The translations under genes were made by a program, and so were the position numbers. From Paraescarpia echinospica (lineage: Eukaryota > Annelida > Polychaeta > Sabellida > Siboglinidae): 64,000 nucleotides of DNA. Under the pieces are notes generated by a model that saw nothing but the letters and a program-made list of their open reading frames with translations, had not been told where the DNA came from and did no database searches. This document shows, in pieces, positions 20,201-32,392 of this stretch. Location: assembly GCA_020002185.1 (NCBI GenBank), contig CM034535.1:70714612-70778611 (forward strand), written 5' to 3'. Each line of letters opens with the position of its first letter. Within the stretch, counting starts at the first letter, position 1.

Positions 20201-22437
20201 CTGGAAAACTGTTCTGAAGCTGGATATAAATGTGTTTGTTTAAATGCAAGGAGTATAGTAAACAAAAGAAATGAACTAAACATTATGGTAGAAGATATTG
20301 ACCCTCACATAATAGGTATAACCGAATCATGGGCAACCACCGATGTATCAGATGCCGAATTGGGACTGACAGAATATGTAATGTTTAGGAAAGATAGAAT
20401 AGGAAGAAGGGGAGGTGGAGTTATTTTATATATTAAAGAATCTATCCAAGCTTATGAAATAAAATTAGACAGAGAAGCAGATTGCGAAGAAACTGTTTGG
20501 TGTAACATAGTTACAGGAAAGACAACGTTAACGGTTGGATTAGTTTATCGAAATCCAAACATAAGCATAGAAGAGAATGAAAAAATACAAAACGTTATAA
20601 GGGAAGTGAGCAAACGGGACTGTGTTATTATGGGGGATTTCAACCATGGGCATATAAAATGGAAATCTCTACAGAGTATGGGTAGTGAGGACCACAAGTT
20701 TTTAGTTTTAGTACAAGATAGTTTCCTTTCTCAACATGTGCTAGAACCAACCAGGGGAGAGAATGTGTTAGACTTAGTTCTGTCCTCACAGAATGAATTA
20801 GTTGACAATGTCAGGATATGTGAGACACTGGGGAATAGTGATCACAACCAGATACATTTTACAATCAAAGTAAAATCAGAAAGAAATAGTAAAAAGCAGT
20901 ACAGGAGAAATTTCCACAAAGGAGAATATAAGGACATAAGGAAATGTTTAGCAAAGATAGACTGGAATAACACACTAAAGAATAAGACAGCAACAGAATG
21001 CTGGAATATCTTAGAGTGAAATTTAATGCATCATCGTCAAATTTGTTCCCTTAAAAAACCAGGGAAACGGTCCAAAAAGAAACACTTATCGAAAGAAGCC
21101 ATTATAAAAATTATGTAAAAACAAATGATGTGGAAGTCATATAGACGTACTGGAAATTACGAAGACTACAACATTTATAAAGAAGCACTAAACCAAGCTA
21201 CAGCTGAAATTCTAAATTCAAAGAGAAGCTATGAACATAAATTAGCTTGTGATATAAAACATGACAGCAAGAGTTTGTATGCGTATGTTCGAAGCAAACA
21301 GAAAGTTCAGGATAAAGTCGGTCCTCTAGAAGATAGTGCTGGAAATATAATATCAGAAGGATTCTTAATGGCAGAAGACCTGAATGAGTATTTTAGTTCA
21401 GAGTTTACCAGAGAAGACACTAGTTCACTGCCAGTACCAGAGGCTAAGTTCAAGGGGGCAGAATCAGACTATTTAAGACAGTTAATTGTAACCCCAGAAA
21501 TGGTAGCTAAGAAAATTAGGGCTATGAAGGATAATAAATCACCTGGAGTGGATGGTATTCCACCCAAACTACTATTGGAAATTGTAGAACAAATTAGCAT
21601 ACCGCTTGCAACAGTTTTCAACTTGTCATTAGAAGATGGAGTGGTTCCTTTAGAATGGAAAGAAGCAAATATTATACCGTTATTCAAAAAAGGTTCGAGA
21701 AACAAGTCAAATAATTATAGACCAGTTAGTTTAACATCGGTGATTTGTAAATTATTAGAAAGACTAATTAAAGATCACATGGTGTATTTTCTTGTTAAAC
21801 ATAACTTGATAAACCCATCTCAACATGGGTTTCTAAAAGCGAGGTCATGCTTAACAAACATGTTATGATGGATCACCAGTAGATATAATCTACTCAGATT
21901 TTCAAAAAACTTTCGACAAAGTGCCACATCAGAGATTACTGCTTAAACTAAAGGCCCATGGCGTAGTAAATGTATAATTAACTGGATAGAAAAATGGCTG
22001 ATTGACAGAAGTAACGGGTCGTTGTTGATGGGGAGGCTTCAAACTGGAAATCAGTTTTGAGTGGGGTTCCACAGGGATCAGTACTGGGACCTATATTATT
22101 CTTAATATATATAAACGATTTGGACGATGATATAGCTAGCAAGGTGTTGAAATTTGCAGATGATACAAAGTGTTTAGAAGGATTAAAAGTGATGGAGATA
22201 GACGGCATTTACAAGATGATCTTGACTGGTTGATCAAATGGTCTGAAAAGTGGCAAATGTTGTTCAATTTTGGGAAATGTAAATGTCTTCACACAGGACA
22301 TGGGAACGAATATGTAGAATATACAATGGGGGGAACTGAACTAAGTACTACTGTAAAAGAAAAAGACTTAGGTCTGACAATTAGTGCTGACATGAAGGTT
22401 TCAGAGCAGTGTGGAATTGCAGCTTCAAAAGGAAATC
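20201..22437 (+). pseudogene. LINE ORF2: endonuclease and reverse transcriptase
   Basis: 20201-21019 is an apurinic-type endonuclease (VCLNARSIVNKRNEL, MGDFNHGHIKW, NSDHNQIHF). A TGA at 21017-21019 and more stops to about 21120 interrupt it. 21125-21868 is the start of the reverse transcriptase (NKSPGVDGIPPKLL, NPSQHGFLKARSCL). A deletion after 21868 removes part of the finger/palm and shifts the frame. The SGVPQGS and FADDT regions follow in other frames to 22437. The enzyme is inactive as it stands. Compared with the minus-strand copy at 62.07-63.29 kb, the order of motifs is the same. Confidence 0.85.
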
Positions 22438-22759
22438 AGGTTGGCAGCTGCTCCATTTCTGATGCCGAAGACGTCTCCTATAACCAACACATATGTAAAT
22501 TAAATTATTACATTTATGTCAATTATTTTTATCTTTATTTGTAGCAGACCTTTGATTAAGTGATTCTGATACCATTGCTCTCACATAAGCAATTCCAATT
22601 CAGGAATTGCCGCATGCTAATTAATAATATTTAATTGTGTTCAGTACAAGGCTAATCAGAAATGTTGCAATGGTAGCACGGTGACATTTTATCGTTTCAT
22701 TATCAATGTGTGTAGTACAAGTTTAAATAACATTAAAATACTCATACACATTTACATAC
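22438..22759. other. Non-coding, nothing recognised
   Basis: AT-rich sequence downstream of the truncated LINE. Confidence 0.5.
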
Positions 22760-22904
22760 CTTAGCTTCTCTAAAGAGTTGGTCGCTCTTTTCATCAAAGT
22801 CAGCCATCATTGCCAGGATGAGTGCTGCTGTCTTGCACTGGCCTCTGTTGACATCAGCTTGCTGGAGGGCGGAGCTTGAGACTGATTTTCCTTTTGGAAG
22901 ACAC
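22760..22904 (-). CDS. Candidate orphan exon
   Basis: A 145-nt open stretch on the minus strand reads LPKGKSVSSSALQQ, then ADVNRGQCKTAALILAMMAD and FDEKSDQLFREAK. It ends precisely at a consensus splice donor AAG|GTATGT (22759-22755) and could begin after a CTGAAG acceptor at 22905. The composition is protein-like and unlike the surrounding AT-rich DNA. I do not recognise the protein, and no neighbouring exon was found on either side. It could be a real exon of a minus-strand gene or a captured fragment. Confidence 0.35.
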
Positions 22905-23850
22905 CTTCAGGTAGCGCTTCAAGATGTGTTAACGTTTGCAATGCTTACCTAATCCTTCACCGGGTCTAAATTGTAGTAGATTTGTTGAACTGCAGCCACC
23001 AGTATAACACAAAAGTCGCGATTTTATTCCGAAACGCAGCCTTTCCGAAATAATCTGAATTCAAAGCTGATGAATCCCAGTTCAAAGCGAGGCTTAGTGA
23101 TATCTTCCGCTACATTTGGCGGAAACATAGTTAATTACTTCTTCTCAAGCCTGCCGATAACGCTAGACGCGCTCAGGTTGTGACTCGAGGGGATTGAGTT
23201 ATACCACTGATGGTTCTCTTATAGACTAGAGCGATAAGCTAGGCTGGCCCACTGCAGCGACCATGATGGCCATCATCCCACTGTAAGGCAGAACGAGTTG
23301 TACCCACTGCAGAATACATAGCACACCACTGTTTGACATCTATGACATGTAATAAATGTCTGGCAGAGGAAATGTCTGACTTGTAGATGTGTCACTGTGC
23401 TCCTTGGATAAAGTGACTAATGGTTAATTAATGGGGTAGGCTGTAGCCACCAGCTACGTCATTTGGGGAAGGGTTGTGAACTGGAAATGAGATTAATCTG
23501 AGGTTAATATCCCAGTTGGATTATCCTAGGCTGTGGACAGTCGGGTGGCTCACACGGGTCAGAGGTGCCACGTCTACCCATTTGGCGGTAGAACATGTCC
23601 TGTTTCTTCATTCTTGGGACAATCTCAAGCCTACCGCTTTAGTACCAAAATCTGCCGTCAGATCGATAGTTCACGGTTATAAAGGAATTACTCATTTTTA
23701 GTCCAATTATACAGCCTAACCAACATTTCACGATGAAAATGCCATGCATTAAGTAAATATATCCTTTGAAACATTATCTGGCCATGGCTGGAGTGGTTCC
23801 CTAGACTGCATGCACCTCTCATCACGACTGAGGCTCATAATTATATGCAC
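22905..23850. other. Non-coding, nothing recognised
   Basis: No gene or repeat structure recognised. Confidence 0.45.
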
Positions 23851-23854
23851 AAGA

Positions 23855-24690
23855 TTGAATGATACGTTCAAATACTATTGAGAGTACCATTGAGACACTG
23901 ATTTATCATTGAATGGTATTGAATGATATGTTCAAATACCATTGAGAGTACCATTGAGACACTGGTTCATCATTGAATGGTCCAGTGATACTGAATGGTA
24001 TTTTCAAATACCAATGAGAGTCCTAATGGTACTGAATGATATTTTCAGATACAATTAAGAGTACCATTGAGACATACTGATTTATCATTGAATGGTAGTG
24101 AATGATATGTTCAAATACCATTAATTGAGAGTACAATTGAAACATGATTTATCATTGAATGGTCCAGTGTTACTGGATGATATGTTCAAATACCATTGAG
24201 AGTACCACTGAGACACACAGGTTTTTCATTAAATGGTATATTCAAATACCATTGCGAGTACCACCGAAACCTGATTTACCATTGAATGGTCCAGTGGTAC
24301 TAAATAGTATGTTCAAATACCATCGAGAGTACCACTGAGACATATTGATTTATCATTGAATGGTATCGACTGATATGTTCAAATACCATTGAGAGTACCA
24401 TTGAGACACTGATTTATCACTGAATGGTATTGAATGATACGTTCAAATACTATTGAGAGTACCATTGAGACGCTGATTTATCATTGAATGGTATTGAATT
24501 ATATGTTCAAATACCATTGAGAGTACCATTGAGACACTGATTTATCATTGAATGGTCCAATGGTACTGAATGGTATTTTCAAATACCATTGAAAGTACCA
24601 CTGAGTCCTATTGATTTACCATTCAATGGTCCAATGGTACCGAATAGTATTCAATGGTATTCAATGGCATTCTATGGTATACCGTTGGCT
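23855..24690. repeat. Minisatellite with ~64-bp unit
   Basis: About 13 diverged head-to-tail copies of a unit containing TTATCATTGAATGGTA, TTCAAATACCATTGAGAG and TACCATTGAGACACTG. ATTGAATGGTA and TACCATT within each unit are partly complementary, so single strands could fold. Some units have an inserted GGTCCAGTGGTACT segment. Confidence 0.9.
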
Positions 24691-27687
24691 CTTTTTTGTA
24701 AGGATAGCTTACAGCTTTTGCGACTTGCGATCTTTTTGTTCTCTCCAGGCAATACAGCTCGTACGTAGACCTAGATACACTGTGGTAGAACAGACAGCGT
24801 CACCATTTTGTTCAGACGTTGTTTTACATGGCGTTTAAATTGTACGATATACTTCGCGTATACATGTGGTTCAGTGTAGCACGACACATTGTTACAAGCA
24901 TCTACGAAAAGGTATTTTATGTTTTACCTAATTAAAAGCTTTGGCCTGCTGTGGGCCAAAAAAATTTACGGAATCGTGAATTAGACTCTAATTTTTCAGC
25001 CAATTGATACTTAAAATTTATAAAATATGCCTATTTAGTGGCGAAAAAGGGAAGCACCAGGCGGTTACTCAAGGAAGGGGATTCCTTAATGTTTCTCATC
25101 TGTCTGAAATATGTTTAACACAACACTTGAAAGGTGCAATAAGATGATATTTAGCAATCTTATTTTTAGCCAATTAATATATTTTTTTTTTTATAAATAT
25201 ACATACTGATGTTGAGGCTAAAATTGAACATGGACGGGGTGTGGGTGGAAGTGGTGTACGTAACCGTTCTATATGAAAAGGAGGGAGTTTGTTCCTAGTT
25301 TTTCATTTATTAATTAATATTATGTTTCATAAGACTATAATATATGTGTTAAAGGTACATTGCAAAATTTTTCTTAGTTATTTAAGTAAGCTCCTAACTA
25401 TGTTCGTGATTTGAAGGTAAAGTCTGCGCATCATGTTCAAATGGTAAACAATGCATCCATTGTCAAACAAGTTTTATTAGCAATTTCGCCAAAGCGGTTC
25501 TAGTTGACCACAATTCCCTTTGATGTCCAATTTCCTCACGTTCAACGCAGCAGAATTCCAGTTACAAATTACCACGCTGGCTAATTCCTGGTAATTTTTT
25601 TATAGTAGCAGCAGAGGAACAAACTCCCTCCCTGTTCTGTTTAGTCTGTGCTTGCGGGTCAATTGTCCGAAAAGCTGCACTTGAGTGAAACGTTGTTCTA
25701 TTGAGTTTACAATAGATGACACGTATACCAAACATACACGGCAGCACTATTCGCGTGATAAATTATGAAAGTCTAAACTATTTTGACCGAAGTTTCATCG
25801 ACAAAAAGGACAAGCTGTAGTAATAACATTTTAGTCAGTGTTGCACATTGAAGACATGCTTGCGCAACGGATCGATATGTTATAAATCATTAACATTAGT
25901 ATAAATTCATCCATCCAGTGCATTTTAAGCAACCCAAATAATGTATCGCTACAGTCAATGTGATTAATACGAGATCCGGTTGCCAGCAAACTGTCGGAAA
26001 ATACAGCTACACTTAAGAGTGAAACGTGTTTACAGAGCCATGGTCCATGCCATAAGAATATCCGACAGAAATACTCATGCCGTGGCTGTTATGACGTTTA
26101 CATTTGTGTCCATCTTAAAATCCCATGAGAAATGAAACTTTGTACATTCAGTCATAAGTTAATATATTTGTGTTGACCACACCCTAAACTTAATACCGAT
26201 AGTCTAAGCTATTTACAAAACCAAAACCCTCAACATGATGAGGTTAACGTACAATATTTGGAAGATGAAGAAGAAGAAGCAGCAACAGCATTGCTCTTGG
26301 TGTGAACTTGTATTTGGACACTATTGACCTGTTCGGAGATCGCCAATTTTTGCGACTTCGCATGTGCGAACATGGAATGACGCGGATGCTTGCGTTCCAA
26401 ACGTAAATGTAAACAGAATAATGTATAAAAAAAATTGCTTATTTTTTTATTTGGTTGCTGCCAGTTGATGTAACGTATTTATATGTGGCCTGTGCTATAT
26501 AAAGCCACCTTTCACCGCAGGTATCGCAGTTATTCTTGTCACGGTTTACTTGATTTGAATTTCGCGCAATCACGCGGCTTTGCAGACGAACGCAGTGTTA
26601 CTCAGAATACTTTGCGTAGAGCCGAAATGAACCGATCCCCAAACAGGTCAATAAACAGTCGATTAACCGATTGCATGTTTCCCCTTCACTCCGCAGCAAT
26701 GACGCCAATATAATTGTACACGCATCCACTGAAGCGCGGCAATCGTGGTTTCACTCTTAGCCGATAGATGTCGTACGTGTATTACAGCGAATGTACCGTA
26801 ATTCCATTTTACGGGGATATACCGTAAATTATTACGGTAGATGCCCGTTAATTATACGGTAATTTCTAAGACTGTAGGTAGGCCCATGGCGGATACAGAG
26901 AGATATCTAAAGTACCTAAAACGTCAAATTGCACCCCCCCATTGAGGCTTGTCAAAACCTCTACTGGCTCCGGAACGAATTGAATATTGGGTGGGCTAAG
27001 TCGGAGCTTCAGTACGACTCCCCTGTCGCATCACGACACCGGAGACGTGTGGGGGAGGTGCTGTTGAAGATTTTTGCCGGAGCTTCAGCACCACTCTACT
27101 GTCGCGCTGCCACGCTGTCGGTCATGACATCTGAAGACGGGGAGGGTAGTGGTGCTGTTAGACATTTTTTCTCCAATATAGTTATGTAATAACACTTCTA
27201 TAATGTATGTTCAAACATGTAGGGCCTACATCAGGATTATTCCCTGCTTGCAAAACCCACTGGGCCAATAAAGTACCAATGAAACTTATGCTGTAGCCAT
27301 CATTGGCCAAATCATGTCTTGCTAGTTGGGTTTTGGGAATATTCAATCTACAAAAAAATATGCTGAGATATTTTCATAGGACCCGGTCCTTCGTGGGCCC
27401 TTGGCACGTGCTAATAAAGCCTATTGCTTGATCCGCCTCTGGGTGTTTCGAACGACACCATTCGAATATATTTGTGCGCAAGCAAAAAAACCCATAAAAA
27501 TCACACATAGAGCAATAACAACAATTGAAACACAGATTATCTTGCAGTGAAGCAAAAGCCATGACACGTGCAAAATATGCGTACAGATCCTTGTGGTGAT
27601 TAATTGTCACCGAGAACCAAATAGAACCGTGAAAACTGAAAGGTCGACAGCAGTAACATTTTGTAATTAAGATATATATTCTCAGAC
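24691..27687. other. Non-coding, nothing recognised
   Basis: About 3 kb without a supported gene. A cluster of ACGGTAA/TTACCGT inverted motifs lies at 26795-26865. A weak similarity between 27050-27170 and 30480-30640 (GACATCYGAAGAC with GCTGTCGCG) suggests a dispersed repeat. Confidence 0.45.
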
Positions 27688-29326
27688 CAGTGGCGTGGTG
27701 AGGGTTGCTGGGGTCCGGGTACAAAACATAGGCGCCCCCACCCCCCGGACACATCGTTTTACATGTTTCCTCCTTGAGTAAACTTAACTGGTCATGCAAC
27801 CGTCAAATCAAAAATTATTTGAATGTAAAATATATGCCGGTACATTTAAACTTTGTTATATTGCAAATAGGCTTATTTAGCCTAGGGGAATACCAAAAGT
27901 ACAGATCATTTTTTCTCGTTATGGACTGTGGACTGTACGTAATAAAGCCAATATTATTTAGGTATGCGCACCAAAACAGGAACTTCACACCATGGCCGAT
28001 TTTCATTCTTTAGTTTTTGTAAACTGATCAGCCAATGTTCAGCAATCTGATCAACTATTTGCTGGTCGATGTATAAACGTGTTCCTACAGTCGCCCTCTT
28101 TGTGCCGAGGAGAGCTAAGTCAATGAGGCGATCTTGTTCTGCAGACGCTTGCAGATACGACGAATTAACATCACCTTAATTACTGAATGCGTGTTCACAT
28201 CTAGCCGCGGTTGTGATGATAATTTGTAACGTGACGGGTAGTCTCGAGCGTTATACTTTCACCGTTTGACACAAGAAAAGAAAGAATATGTCGTGGAGTG
28301 TCTTTACAAGCATTCTGGCTTCATTCACATATATCTGAATGAAGTTCGTTTCCATCCTAATCGAAGTGTCATACTGTGACTAGATTCGTATTTTCTGACA
28401 TATTGGGTATCCGTCTAATCTTGGTGGTCAACGTCCATGATATATATTGTCTGTGTGTCTTTGGCATTTAATTCCTGTTCGGTCGAAAGACCATCGCCTC
28501 AAGCCAGTTTTCCGGACAGTCGTTTCGATCGGATTACCCTTCTGTGAATGTTGTATTCCCCAGTCCATGCATCACTCGTTGCCCTTCTCCACAACACTTT
28601 GGCGGCACAGTACGACGCTTTGGAGCAACTGCCCGCACCCGCCTCGGTTTCCGGTTATTCATTCAGATTCTTGGACAGCGTCGTACGTAGAACCATGTAA
28701 TCGAAAAAGTCGTTAATAGCTACGATAGTCTATATTCTGGCACTCGAGGGCCTCCGCGAGGTTTCGAATTCCCGTTTGACTATGGTGGCCGGGCATATTG
28801 TTTCTATTGTTCCAAACAATATCACAAGTGGTTCTTGACTGGCCGACTGAGTACCAGCCACCTTTAAACTGTGACTGTCACAAGTGAAGATCAGAATCGC
28901 GTATGTTGTTTGCTTGGTGGATATAAGTGTGGAGTGTAGTAGCGCAGCGGTAAGAGCTCCGGACTCTCGACCGAGATAACCCGGGTTCGAATTATGTGCG
29001 GCGGTGTCGAACTTTGGGCAAGTTCGTTTACTCTACATTGCTTCAGTTCACTCTGCTGTATGAATGAGTACATGGCTATAGATAGTGGTGTTTATTTTTG
29101 TACGAATATTCTTCGCGCATTAATTGCAGTGTGGCTGAATTGTTCAGAGAGAAGTAGAGATGGTATTCGATTGAATAGGTCTGCCAGGGAGTAACGTGTA
29201 AAGCGCTTTGAACAGTCCTGAAGATTGGATACTGCGGTATATAAGAACTTACCTTTACTTTACTTTTAAGTTGATAGTCGATGCGGCGCCCCACTAACCA
29301 GGTGCCCCCGGGTCACTACGCCACTA
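27688..29326 (-). mobile_element. hAT element with degraded transposase
   Basis: The left end reads CAGTGGCGTGGTGA and the right end, reversed, TAGTGGCGTAGTGA, forming short terminal inverted repeats. Both ends are flanked by TCTCAGAC (27680-27687 and 29327-29334), an 8-bp target duplication as hAT elements make. On the minus strand at about 28250-28090 a decayed reading frame shows LPVT, then AARCEHAFS, then EQDRLIDLALL, which matches the hAT C-terminal dimerisation region. A SINE sits inside. No intact transposase remains. Confidence 0.85.
28929..29275 (+). mobile_element. tRNA-derived SINE, family 2
   Basis: A-box TAGCGCAGCGGTAAG (28940-28954), B-box GGGTTCGAA (28983-28991), then a body shared with the copy at 57.93-58.22 kb (GTGTCGAACTTTGGGCAAG; AAAGCGCTTTGAACAG; TATATAAGAACTT). 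It is inserted inside the hAT element. Confidence 0.85.
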
Positions 29327-29356
29327 TCTCAGACAGTCCTAAAGGTTCACAAATCA

Positions 29357-30355
29357 GCGAAAACAATTAACACAACTTGAGCATGTCATGCGACAGAACA
29401 TCCACAAGTTGTTGTGAAACATGGCGCTCATGATGCTGTAAAGTGTAAATGAACGGGTTGACGGCTGAGTTGACCAGACATATCTGCTGCACTTCACGTG
29501 GCACAGACACCCCGCCGTAAGCCAAACACAGCGGCAGCCAAGAGACAATGAAGACGACGGTAACTGTAAATAGCAAATACACGTTTTAAAACTTTTTGGT
29601 ATGTTTTTCAGAGGTGTTTTACTCGATTTGGTTTGATAACGCGGATGTCTTTGGTGTCGTACGGCCAATGATGTCAACATGTGTTCTACTTTGACAGCAG
29701 ACGTTCCTGCCGCAAGCAAAGGAACTCCGACTTCAACTGGCGTTTTTCAACAGTGTTACATTCACAACAAAATAGCAAATGATCATGATCAGAACACTAA
29801 CATATAAATTATGATAATCATAGCAATGATTCGACCTAAGAGAAGACAACATGTATGTCGCGCTACCTCGAATAATCATGGAAACCACGACAGCAAACTG
29901 AGCAAGGCGAACCACGGCCTTTTTCGCCCGCGCTGAGCCGCTGCTGAACGTGAGTGGTTGTTGCACAGCCACAAGACGCTCGGTCGAGATGAAAGCCACG
30001 AGACGCTCGGTCGAGATGAAAGTCAAGAGCATAGTCGATAATCAAATTGACATGTCGCCCGTGAACAGGATAACGAAAAGTGTTACTAACGACACGGGCG
30101 TGCTGGCCAGGATGATTACACAAACACAGGCACCCAAGTCTGCGACGGCCAACGAAAGCATATAGGCACTTGTAGACGACGTCAAATGTCGGAGGTATTC
30201 GACGAAGACAGATTTCCCGGCAGTCCCAACACGCACACCACAAACATGGCAACGTTTGTAAAGTACACCTTGTCTTTACCGTTGTCTGACCTAACTTCGA
30301 TAGTTTCTTTGAAGCCGTATTTTCGTAGATAGCTGGATATGTTCATTGATTCCAT
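29357..30355 (-). pseudogene. GPCR copy 1, decayed
   Basis: Homologous along its length to the intact receptor at 35.0-36.0 kb. Translation starts at 30355 (MESMNISSYLRK), shifts frame after the GLPGNL of helix 1, and continues with AYMLSLAVADLG (helix 2), AFISTERLV (helix 3), a stop in the middle loop and SWLPLCLAYGG (helix 6). Near the end of helix 7 the frame again shifts after NPFIYT. A 27-bp in-frame tandem duplication (29968-30021) repeats AFISTERLV. At least four lesions make it non-functional. 5' flanking sequence shared with copies 2-4 shows it arose by segmental duplication. Confidence 0.9.
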
Positions 30356-30974
30356 GTCGACTTAACAATGCAAACGATTGTCGACGGTTGACGAAAAGAA
30401 CATGTGTATCTTTCTCACATTCTCTCCAGTCTAATGCTGTTGAACATTTGTCGTCGCTGCGCCGTTGTAACTTCAAATTCGCCGCTGCTGTCGCGGCTGT
30501 GAACTCATGACATCCGAACAAACACGGGGGGACAGTGCCGTTGAGAATGTTATTTTTTATGTGGCGCCGCTGCTGTCAATTTACCTTCTCCATCTTCTCT
30601 TCGCTGTCTCGGGCTGAAATGACATCCGAAGACAGAGAGGGGGGGGGGGTGCCTTGGAAAAAAATGTCGCCACCACACAGCCTATTACTGGGCGAGGGGG
30701 CAGAAAACAATATGTCCTCCAATTCCACACACCTTTCACAGTCGACGAAAATACACATTAACAGTCTCATAAAATATACATTTCCACCCGCCATTGTCGC
30801 AAAAACAAACATTCACGCTCACATTTAATAGGGGGCAGAACCACATGTCTGCCCTCCAGAGAAATTCCAGGGGCAGCTGCCCCTTGCCCCCTCCCATTTC
30901 CGCGTCTATGCGTATAATCCAATGTAACATAACGTAGACGAAACGGCACGAATTATTGCCTGTAAGCTCCAGAC
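30356..30974. other. Non-coding; upstream segment shared with GPCR copy 3
   Basis: 30895-30950 matches 45080-45130 upstream of GPCR copy 3 (ATAATCCAATGTRACATAAC). No gene. Confidence 0.5.
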
Positions 30975-32392
30975 GGCATGCGGGCAAGGAAGCCTTTGGT
31001 TTATCGAGAGTCCAACCAATTATTTTCCACCTACGTATAGGCCGCCCTCGCCAGATTGCTGTCCATTTTATTTTTTAACATATTCACACTGCTGGCATTA
31101 ACACAATCATCGGATAATTTGTTCTAGTCATTTATCTGAGAGAATTAGTACTTTCTCATATCCAACTTACACTGATCCTTGACTAATGCCGCATTGTGCT
31201 CTCTGGTTATACTGCCTTCTTTCCGTTTGAAGAATTTTGTCTATCAATATCCTCATAATCATTCAATATCTTAAGAACTTTGGTCTCCTGTTAGTCTCCT
31301 AGTCTCTAGTGTTGTCAACCCGCATTCTAGTAGGCGTCTTTCATAACCAAGATATTTCAGTTGAGGAATCAGCTTAGTTGCTCTTCGTTGCACTCTTTCT
31401 AGCTTATCTATGTCCTTCTTACGATATGGCCTCCATGTTTGTATACAATATTCCGAATGTGGCCTAACCATTACTTTGTACAGTGGTACAATTAGTTGTT
31501 TCTCCTTATATGTGATAGTTCTCCTAATTAGCCCTAGTATTTGGTTACCCTTTGAAGCAGCAATTCCACATTGCTGCGAAACTTTCATGTCAGCATTAAC
31601 TGTTACTCCTAAGTCATTTTCTTTTTGCAGTTTTATCTAATATACTATCCCCCATTATGTATTCTTTGTTCACATTTCCATGTCCTATGTGGATGCATTT
31701 ACACTTCCCAAAATTGAATAACATTTGCCGCCGTTCAGACCATTTGAACAATTTGGCTAGATCATCATGTAAAGTGTGTTTATCTGCATCTGTTTTAACT
31801 GTTCTGAACACTTTTGTATCGTATGCGAATTTCAGTACTTTGCTTGATACATCATCATCCTAATCATTTATATATATATATATATCAATAATAATATAGA
31901 TCCCAACACAAACCCCTGTGGCACTCCACTCAAAACAGGTTTCCTGTGTAAAATCGCCCCCTCTAATATACCTCTCTGTCTTCTGTCTGTCAACCATGTT
32001 TGTATCCAACTGATCATATCATCCCCTATACCATGGGCTTTTAGTTTAAGTAACCATCTTTGATGTGACACTTTATCAAATGCTTTCTGAAAATCAAGTA
32101 CACAACATCCATCATCTACCCATTTTGTAATTTCTTCTAAAACATAAGAGATTCGTTAGACAAGACCTAACTTTTAGGAACCCCTTTTGAGATTAATTTA
32201 TTAATTTGTGTTTTACAAGGAATTCCACCATGTGGACTCTAATAAGCGTTTCCAATCATTTGCACAAAACTAACGTTAAGCTCACCGATCTGTAAGTCTC
32301 TGCTTTGTTCCTCGATCCCTTTTTAAATAATGGTGTAACGTTTGCTTCTTTCCATTCTAGTGAAACGAATCCCTCTTTAAGTGACAAGTTAA
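30975..32392 (-). mobile_element. CR1-like LINE fragment
   Basis: Minus-strand reverse transcriptase pieces: 32071-31868 (WIQTWLTDRRQRG, SGVPQGFVLG), 31811-31614 (KCIHIGHGNVNKEY) and 31588-31271 (EYCIQTWRPYRKKDIDKLERV). The 3' untranslated motif GGCAAGGAAGCC near 30985 matches the other copies. It is more diverged than the copies at 6.3 and 62 kb and is broken by several frameshifts. Confidence 0.85.

Larger units (their letters stand above)
18865..22437 (+). mobile_element. CR1-like LINE, longest copy
   Basis: ORF1 and most of ORF2 are present in order, in the plus orientation. The element breaks off in the reverse-transcriptase thumb at about 22437; other copies continue there, so this copy is truncated or joined to other DNA at its 3' end. 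Several stops and frameshifts make it inactive. The four other copies in the window are all parts of the same family. Confidence 0.9.

Noticed and set aside
28934..28995. Functional tRNA gene
   Set aside because: A and B boxes are present, but no acceptor stem closes, and the same body recurs at 57.9 kb, so it is a SINE head.
29863..30252. Cys/Arg-rich 129-aa frame, and similar frames at 35460-35870 and 44411-44809
   Set aside because: They are shifted-frame shadows of the GPCR copies.
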